Below are positions 8,129 to 12,352 of a stretch of 12,352 bases of DNA, piece by piece (the stretch's first letter is position 1; each line of letters starts with the position of its first letter). The notes under the pieces were generated by a model. The model saw only the letters and a list, made by a program, of their open reading frames with translations, did not search any database and was not told the DNA's origin. Source of the stretch: an uncultured bacterium (lineage in GTDB: Bacteria; Patescibacteriota; Minisyncoccia; Phycocordibacterales; PALSA-1337); assembly GCA_903905325.1 (NCBI GenBank), contig CAIVGA010000038.1, positions 1 through 12,352 of the forward strand, written 5' to 3'. The position numbers and the translations under genes were made by a program.

Positions 8129-8659
8129 ATGCTCACAATAATTTTTGAGGCTCATGGTACTACATATGATAATGAAGCGCATTTGGCTTCTGGTCATAAT
8201 GATGTAGCACTTTCTCCGTTAGGTATTCAGCAGTCAAAAGAAATGGGTGAGCGATATAAAGACGACTATTTTGATGCAATTTTGTGCTCTGATCTAGAGC
8301 GTGCTTACAAGAGTGCTGAAATTGCTTTTGGTAATAAATTCCCAATAATCAAGGATGCTCGTTTGCGTGAATGTGATTACGGTGAATTTACAAAAAAGCC
8401 AAGTGATATAGTAGATGGCGAAAAACCAAAACGAGTCTCTGAACCTTTTCCTGGTGGTGAAAGCTATGAACAAACTACCGTTCGTATGAAAAATTTTATT
8501 GATGAGATTAGGAAAACCTATGATGGCAAGCGTGTCATGATAATAGGTCACCGAGCTACTCAGTTCGGTCTCGAAAATGTTATCAACGGTGTTCCACTCA
8601 AAACTCTCGCAACTATGAAGTTCAAATGGCAACCAGGGTGGAAGTATGAGCTGAAATAA
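8129..8659 (+). CDS. Histidine phosphatase superfamily protein lacking the RHG Arg
   Basis: A 176-residue protein of the phosphoglycerate-mutase-like (histidine phosphatase) superfamily, which hydrolyses or transfers phosphate through a phosphohistidine. The core is complete except for one residue. H9 lies in EAHGTT, where the family has RHGxT, so the first phosphate-binding Arg is Ala8. R58 (CSDLERA), E81 (RLRECDYGEF) and H141 (MIIGHR) correspond to the other active-site positions. ALSPLGIQQSKEMG (27-40) is typical. ATG 8129 is chosen because the sequence before it, readable from a TTG at 8081, lies in secF and is low-complexity. It is 14 bp after secF, so probably in that transcript. The substrate is unknown. 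Loss of the Arg could mean altered substrate use or a lineage-specific variant rather than inactivity. Confidence 0.85.
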   Translation: MLTIIFEAHGTTYDNEAHLASGHNDVALSPLGIQQSKEMGERYKDDYFDAILCSDLERAYKSAEIAFGNKFPIIKDARLRECDYGEFTKKPSDIVDGEKPKRVSEPFPGGESYEQTTVRMKNFIDEIRKTYDGKRVMIIGHRATQFGLENVINGVPLKTLATMKFKWQPGWKYELK

Positions 8660-8742
8660 ATTTGTCGTAGGAATCATTTTTTTGTTACATCACAAAATTT
8701 TCACATTGCATAGTTGTGCGCAATAAAAGATTTGTTAAAATT

Positions 8743-8764
8743 ATCTCATCAGAAAGAGATTTTT
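8743..8764 (+). terminator. Probable terminator after the secDF-phosphatase operon
   Basis: ATCTC (8743-8747) pairs with GAGAT (8756-8760) around an 8-nt loop and is followed by four more T residues. It lies about 85 bp after the phosphatase stop. The stem is short and AT-rich, so efficiency may be modest. Confidence 0.45.
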
Positions 8765-8807
8765 CAGACTATAAGTAATTACGGAGGCTCTAAAATTTAA
8801 TAATATT

Positions 8808-8828
8808 AACGATCTAAGGTCGTTTTTT
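8808..8828 (+). terminator. Second terminator-like hairpin before the structured segment
   Basis: AACGAT (8808-8813) pairs with GTCGTT (8819-8824, one G-U pair) around a 5-nt CTAAG loop, and the T run extends to 8828. It is either a backup terminator for the upstream operon or an attenuator of a transcript entering the structured segment at 8841. A weak promoter-like pair (TTACGG 8779-8784, N16, TAATAT 8801-8806) lies directly before it. Confidence 0.5.
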
Positions 8829-8840
8829 GATAAGACTCGT

Positions 8841-9173
8841 CATTTTGTATGGGAAGTGGCCGAATAACCTAGTTTGAACAACAGGTATGGCATGCTTGAA
8901 AGGTAAAAGGGCCCGAGTAGGGCATTCTTGAGGCAAAAATTACAGGTATTGTTCACAAGCGGGTGTAATAATCTGAATCACCCCATATTCACAAAAGTAT
9001 ATATAGATAATACTGCAGTCTGTCTGTGTATGCGAATATGTCGGACAAGTGGTGTTGGTTGGTCGCCAGTCCATGTAATCCTAGGTGGGCTTAGGAGAGC
9101 ATCAAAAATAAAAGCCGAAAGCAACCCCTCGAGTTGCCTAGTGAAACTGAATCTCGCCTTCCCATACAAGATG
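8841..9173 (+). ncRNA. Putative structured RNA, or element with terminal inverted repeats
   Basis: No credible protein gene lies here, but the two ends are complementary: 8841-8856 pairs with 9158-9173 over 16 bp, all Watson-Crick except one U-G pair. Internal complementary pairs include 8867-8872 with 9081-9086 (ACCTAG/CTAGGT), 8875-8881 with 8949-8955 (TGAACAA/TTGTTCA) and GGGTG/CACCC (about 8961-8983). A GCGA (GNRA) tetraloop hairpin is formed by GTGTAT/ATATGT, closed further out by GTCTG/CGGAC (about 9018-9046). GGCTT/AAGCC (about 9088-9116) and GCAAC/GTTGC (9121-9137) add two more helices. The U-G pair and the GNRA loop favour the plus strand as the RNA strand. I looked for RNase P, tmRNA, SRP, 6S, group I and group II signatures and recognised none. 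It could instead be a small transposon-like element with 16-bp inverted ends. The KilA-N gene starts 46 bp downstream. Confidence 0.45.
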
Positions 9174-9219
9174 ATGAAAAAGGTAAGAATTAGAAATTAA
9201 TAGATAATAAATTTAAGCT

Positions 9220-10056
9220 ATGTTTTCAGATAAGATTATGGTACGGGGTATTGAAATCGCAGTAATGTCAGTGAATCATGAGGATTATATCTCTATCACT
9301 GATATTCTCCGTGCTAAAGATGGCGATTTTTTTGTGTCCGATTGGTTAAGGAATAGGAATACGGTCGAATTTCTTGGTATATGGGAGAGTGTAAATAATC
9401 CGAGTTTTAATTATGGCGAATTTGCCATAATTAGAAGTAAGGCTGGCTTGAATAGTTACAAAATTAGTGTGAAAGAATGGATACATAAAACTCACGCTGT
9501 AGGTTTGAAAGCTACAGCAGGTAGATATGGCGGCACTTTTGCTCACAAGGATATTGCTTTTGAGTTTGGGATGTGGATTTCTCCTGAGTTCAAACTGTAT
9601 TTGATCAAAGAATTTCAGAGACTGAAAACTTTAGAAAATGATAAGCTTGCGACGGGCTGGGATGCAAAGCGTATGCTCACTAAGATTAATTATAAGATCC
9701 ATACGGATTCCATCAAGGAAAATATTGTAGCTCCTCTTCAGTTATCTCTTAAAGAAGCAGCTATAAGATATGCAAATGAAGCTGATGTCTTGAATAAAGC
9801 ACTGTTTGGTATGACGGCACAAGAGTGGAAAGATGCAAATCCTGACAAAGAGGGTAATATTCGTGATTACACAGATGTATATAGATTAGTTGTGTTAGCA
9901 AATCTTGAAAGTCTCAATGCGGAATATGTAAGGGAAGGCTTATCACAAGGAGATAGGTTATTGAAGCTCAATGAAGTTGCTATTTTCCAAATGAAATCAT
10001 TAATCGGCAATCGTAGTGCAAAAAAGCTTGCATCGGCATTGAAAGATTTATCTTGA
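9220..10056 (+). CDS. KilA-N domain protein (putative DNA-binding)
   Basis: A 278-residue protein. Residues about 3-137 form a KilA-N domain, a DNA-binding module first known from phage and large DNA viruses. It shows the DYISITDILRAKD opening (22-34), the SVKEWIHKTHAVGL stretch and the signature GGTFAHKDIAFEFGMWISPEFKLYLIKEFQRLK (starting 104). The C-terminal half (about 145-278) is a conserved all-alpha-looking region with TKINYKIHTDSIKENI, YANEADVLNKALFG, NIRDYTD and a LVVLANLESLNAEYV stretch. Chromosomal KilA-N proteins of many bacteria share this layout, and its role is unknown. The gene is complete and ends with TGA. No Shine-Dalgarno sequence precedes ATG 9220; an internal ATG at residue 7 is a possible alternative start. 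It lies between the structured segment and an ABC-F gene, apparently as its own unit. Confidence 0.85.
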   Translation: MFSDKIMVRGIEIAVMSVNHEDYISITDILRAKDGDFFVSDWLRNRNTVEFLGIWESVNNPSFNYGEFAIIRSKAGLNSYKISVKEWIHKTHAVGLKATAGRYGGTFAHKDIAFEFGMWISPEFKLYLIKEFQRLKTLENDKLATGWDAKRMLTKINYKIHTDSIKENIVAPLQLSLKEAAIRYANEADVLNKALFGMTAQEWKDANPDKEGNIRDYTDVYRLVVLANLESLNAEYVREGLSQGDRLLKLNEVAIFQMKSLIGNRSAKKLASALKDLS

Positions 10057-10062
10057 AAATTC

Positions 10063-10091
10063 TTGTGTATCACGTAAAAAAACGTTACTAT
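10063..10091 (+). promoter_or_regulatory. Promoter of the ABC-F gene, leaderless type
   Basis: TTGTGT (10063-10068), a 17-base spacer and TACTAT (10086-10091). The ATG at 10100 begins 8 bases after the -10, the same geometry as at secD. Transcription should start at the ATG. Predicted by eye. Confidence 0.5.
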
Positions 10092-10099
10092 ACGACACT

Positions 10100-11737
10100 A
10101 TGTCAAAGGATGTGCGCAACGGCAATAAAAACGGTGGTAAGCACGGCGCCAAGACCGAATTCACCGGCGATACCATCATCCGTTTTGAGGACGTTTCCTT
10201 TGAATGGGGCCATAATAAGCCTATTTTGGAGGAGGTTAGCTTCACGGTGCGTACTGGCACCAAAATCACGCTAATGGGGCAAAATGGGGCTGGAAAGACC
10301 ACTATATTTGGTCTCATACTAGGTGCAGCCGAGGGTTCTACAAAAGCCACGCCCGGAGCCTATTTTCCAGAATCTGGCACAATTCACCTTACTAATGGCG
10401 CAACTATTGCCACCGCTAGACAGGTAATTCCACGCGATCAACTCGAGCTCACGGTGCGCACTTTTTTTGCTCATGCACTAGAAAGTGGTGGTCGCTCAAA
10501 AGTTTATGATCTCGATCCACGCATCGACGCTATCCTCGAAGTCGTGAACTTACATGCACCGAAGTCTACTCCAAAACATCATGTCACTGACCTCAAAGAT
10601 CGCATTGTCAAAAGTTTTTCTGGTGGTCAACAAGCACGTTTACTTCTTGCGTCAGCACTTATCCAAGATCCAGATATTTTGCTTCTTGATGAGCCGACGA
10701 ACAATCTCGACAAAGCTGGCATTGAGCACCTCACACAATTTCTCATAAATTATAAAAAGACTTGTCTCGTCATTTCTCACGATGCAGATTTCTTGAATGC
10801 GTTTACTCACGGCGTTTTGTATCTCGATCTCCATACTCGCAAAGTAGAGCAATATGTCGGTGACTACAAAGATGTGGTTGAGCAAATTTCTGCGCGTATC
10901 GAAAAAGAGAATCAAGAGAATGCTCGTTTGGTCAAAGAAATTGAAGCCAAGAAATATCAAGCTGGAGTTTTCGCTCAAAAAGGAGGTCAAATGCGTCTCG
11001 TCGCAAAGCGTATGCGCGAGAAGGCCGAGGAACTTTCTGATGAGATCGTCGATGTGCGCAAAGAAGACAAGACTATTCGTGACTTCACTATTCCTTCGCA
11101 GTTTGCTGCAGATAATAGTATTATCGGAGACATCATCGCTATTTCTTCATATAGTATTGTTAGTCCAAAAACTCATCGTCCAACTACCTTGACTTGTGAT
11201 GTTAGGTTGCGTCGTAAGAATCATCTCTTATTGTCTGGTCCAAATGGTATTGGTAAGTCGACTTTGCTTGAGAAGATTGTGAATTCGGTTGTGAATGGCG
11301 CGACTGATAATGGCGTTGGTGTAAAAATTACTGAAGGTGTGCGCGTCGGTTATTATCGTCAGGATTTTTCTATGATGGACTTCAATGACACTGTCTATCA
11401 ATCACTCGAGAAAATCATCCGTTCTGTCGATGGTCGCCTGATCGAAACTGAGCTCCGTGCAGTAGCGGCAAGTTTTCTCATAGGGGCAGACGCTATTCAT
11501 ACTCGTATTGGTTCGTTGTCAGAAGGCCAAAAAGGTCTCGTAGCTTTCGCGCGCCTCGTCTTGTTAAGACCAGGTTTACTCATTCTCGATGAGCCTACCA
11601 ATCATATAAATTTCCGCCACCTTCCAGTCATCGCTCGCGCACTTGATAAATATGAAGGAGCTATGATACTCGTGTCTCACGTTCCAGAATTTGTTAAGCA
11701 GGTGAGGGTGGATGAGGTACTAGAGATGGGGAAATAA
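10100..11737 (+). CDS. ABC-F family ATP-binding protein
   Basis: A 545-residue soluble protein with two ABC ATPase domains and no membrane segments, the layout of ABC-F proteins (EttA, Uup and antibiotic-resistance types), which act on ribosomes. Domain 1 has Walker A GQNGAGKTT (60-68), signature FSGGQQARLLLASAL (173-187), Walker B ILLLDEPTNNLD (E198) and switch SHD (226-228). A charged linker (about 255-330) with coiled-coil character joins the domains. Domain 2 has Walker A GPNGIGKST (380-388), signature LSEGQKG (473-479), Walker B LLILDEPTNHIN (E498) and SHV. The second signature has E for the usual second G, and the last residue of TNHID-type D-loop is Asn (TNHIN), so site 2 is partly degenerate. 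The N-terminus has a Lys/Gly/Asn-rich tail of about 20 residues. Which ABC-F subgroup it belongs to cannot be told by eye. Confidence 0.92.
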   Translation: MSKDVRNGNKNGGKHGAKTEFTGDTIIRFEDVSFEWGHNKPILEEVSFTVRTGTKITLMGQNGAGKTTIFGLILGAAEGSTKATPGAYFPESGTIHLTNGATIATARQVIPRDQLELTVRTFFAHALESGGRSKVYDLDPRIDAILEVVNLHAPKSTPKHHVTDLKDRIVKSFSGGQQARLLLASALIQDPDILLLDEPTNNLDKAGIEHLTQFLINYKKTCLVISHDADFLNAFTHGVLYLDLHTRKVEQYVGDYKDVVEQISARIEKENQENARLVKEIEAKKYQAGVFAQKGGQMRLVAKRMREKAEELSDEIVDVRKEDKTIRDFTIPSQFAADNSIIGDIIAISSYSIVSPKTHRPTTLTCDVRLRRKNHLLLSGPNGIGKSTLLEKIVNSVVNGATDNGVGVKITEGVRVGYYRQDFSMMDFNDTVYQSLEKIIRSVDGRLIETELRAVAASFLIGADAIHTRIGSLSEGQKGLVAFARLVLLRPGLLILDEPTNHINFRHLPVIARALDKYEGAMILVSHVPEFVKQVRVDEVLEMGK

Positions 11738-11776
11738 TAGGTGGTGGACGAAGGTTGAGTTAAAGAAACTGGCTAC

Positions 11777-11809
11777 AACTTTTAATATGGCAAGCTCTAA
11801 TTAAAAGTT
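11777..11809 (+). repeat. 10-bp perfect inverted repeat
   Basis: AACTTTTAAT (11777-11786) and ATTAAAAGTT (11800-11809) are perfect reverse complements around a 13-base spacer. The left arm overlaps the first copy of the direct repeat. There is no T run after it, so it reads better as a protein-binding site than as a terminator. Confidence 0.6.
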
Positions 11810-11856
11810 AAAGTGTTTACTTTTAATATGGCGTGGTTTTGATTGAAAAATATGGC
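11778..11856 (+). repeat. Direct repeats ACTTTTAATATGGC, operator-like
   Basis: The 14-bp sequence ACTTTTAATATGGC occurs perfectly at 11778-11791 and 11819-11832, 41 bp apart. A shorter copy of its right half, AATATGGC, is at 11849-11856, inside the spacer of the predicted promoter. Repeats placed before and inside a promoter suggest binding sites for a regulator, possibly of the downstream ATPase gene. Confidence 0.6.
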
Positions 11857-11871
11857 TTAAAATGGTAGAAT
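11843..11871 (+). promoter_or_regulatory. Sigma70-type promoter of the AAA ATPase gene
   Basis: TTGAAA (11843-11848), a 17-base spacer and TAGAAT (11866-11871), with five of six consensus bases in each box. This is the best-matching promoter in the window. It would start transcription near 11878, about 20 bases before ATG 11899. A second -10-like TAAAAT (11884-11889) lies 9 bases before the ATG. A copy of the AATATGGC repeat sits in the spacer. Confidence 0.6.
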
Positions 11872-11898
11872 TTTGTCTAAACATAAAATCTCGATTCA

Positions 11899-12336
11899 AT
11901 GAATAAAGTCTCTTCAATAGTATTTATAGATGACAATAAGACCATAAAAAGTGGTTTTAGACTTGATAGTTTGAAGAATATAAATGTTATTACAGGTCAA
12001 AATAACTCTGGTAAAACTAATTTTGTTTTGGGGATAATAGATAAAAAAGCTAAGTTTCTAGATGAGAGTGAAGGTGAAATAAAAAATATTAAAATTGTCT
12101 ATATTGCAGCAGAAAATATTGAGCCAGATGAAAATGAATGTAAAACTTCAGCAGAAAGCTCAAAGTTGTTTGAAAATTTGTCGAACCTTTTTCTCGATCT
12201 AGGTATATCTTTTACTATCAAAGAGCAAGATAAAGTACAGGAGGTTGTAGATTCGCTTTTTATTAAATTAAATAAGAATTTAGAGTCGTTTAATTTTGGA
12301 CAGAAAATTGCCCGGACCCCAAAAGTTGGACCTTGA
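11899..12336 (+). CDS. AAA-type ATPase, N-terminal fragment cut by an IS-like end
   Basis: The frame encodes 145 residues and ends at a TGA. Residues 24-34 (SLKNINVITGQ) followed by GQNNSGKTNF (33-42) form a Walker A loop typical of AAA/ABC-like ATPases of the OLD/RecF-like group, and VYIAAENI (67-74) is the next conserved-looking strand. The downstream parts (ABC signature, Walker B, any nuclease domain) are missing. From about residue 137 the reading frame runs into sequence resembling an IS3-family terminal repeat, so the last eight or nine residues (ARTPKVGP) are probably read from the insertion. The intact protein would have been much longer, so this is likely a disrupted gene. The region is clearly AT-richer than the genes before it and has its own promoter. 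Such ATPases are often phage-defence components, but nothing here proves that. Confidence 0.6.
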   Translation: MNKVSSIVFIDDNKTIKSGFRLDSLKNINVITGQNNSGKTNFVLGIIDKKAKFLDESEGEIKNIKIVYIAAENIEPDENECKTSAESSKLFENLSNLFLDLGISFTIKEQDKVQEVVDSLFIKLNKNLESFNFGQKIARTPKVGP

Positions 12337-12352
12337 CCATGTATAAATAAAA
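12309..12352. mobile_element. Probable left end of an IS3-family insertion sequence
   Basis: From TG at 12309 the sequence reads TGCCCGGACCCCAAAAGTTG and continues GACC. It starts with TG and contains the GACCCC-AAAAGTTGGAC core that is typical of IS3-family (IS150-like) terminal inverted repeats. It interrupts the AAA ATPase frame. The element runs off the window end, so the transposase, other end and target duplication cannot be seen. The call rests on memory of IS ends, not on a search. Confidence 0.5.

Noticed and set aside
8841..9173. RNase P RNA, tmRNA, SRP RNA, 6S RNA, hammerhead ribozyme, group I or group II intron
   Set aside because: The GAGGAAAGTCC and ACAGAA signatures of RNase P, the tRNA-like end of tmRNA, the SRP tetraloop region, hammerhead CTGATGA, group I P7 strands and group II domain V were all sought and not found.
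8928..9200. 90-codon plus-strand frame and a 63-codon minus-strand frame
   Set aside because: They lie inside the segment with paired ends and RNA-like helices, have irregular composition, lack a ribosome site and show no domain.
10054..10056. UGA recoded as glycine, as in Gracilibacteria or Absconditabacteria
   Set aside because: TGA ends the KilA-N gene at a natural point, and no frame in the window needs read-through of TGA to complete a family domain.

Overview
The window looks like chromosomal DNA of a small-genome bacterium, most likely a member of the Patescibacteria/CPR (Parcubacteria-like). This is inferred from several signs together: an ORF-less group I intron inside the 23S rRNA gene, a membrane-anchored protein with a DCGGxC cysteine motif, small divergent versions of housekeeping proteins, and many genes whose start codon sits 6-9 bases after a -10 box (leaderless mRNAs). 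No single marker fixes the lineage. TGA ends the KilA-N gene in a sensible place, so a UGA-recoded lineage is unlikely.

Layout. 1-862 is the 3' end of the 23S rRNA gene, split by a 428-nt group I intron (142-569) at E. coli position 2593. The 5S rRNA follows at 942-1052, then a strong terminator. 1121-3070 holds a membrane-anchored cysteine-motif protein and rodA. 3097-4233 (minus) is a GT4 glycosyltransferase. 4373-5704 (plus) is a polyprenyl-phosphate sugar phosphotransferase, divergent from the GT4 gene. Together they suggest envelope polysaccharide synthesis. 5799-8114 is secD-secF (protein export), followed closely by a histidine-phosphatase-like gene (8129-8659).

8660-9219 is a long stretch without a credible protein gene. 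It has two terminator-like hairpins and then a 333-nt segment (8841-9173) closed by a 16-bp complementary terminal helix, with several internal helices and one GNRA-capped hairpin. It is either an unrecognised structured RNA or a small element with terminal inverted repeats. It lies just upstream of a KilA-N-domain gene (9220-10056). An ABC-F ATPase follows (10100-11737). The right end is accessory: a repeat-rich promoter region (11777-11871) drives an AT-rich AAA-type ATPase gene (11899-12336). That gene is cut short by sequence resembling the terminal repeat of an IS3-family insertion sequence.

The most interesting items are the unclassified structured segment beside the KilA-N gene, the intron with a non-canonical splice-site pair, the shared leaderless promoter architecture, the phosphatase lacking the Arg of its RHG motif, and the truncated ATPase with its operator-like repeats. 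All assignments come from reading the sequence; no database or folding program was used.
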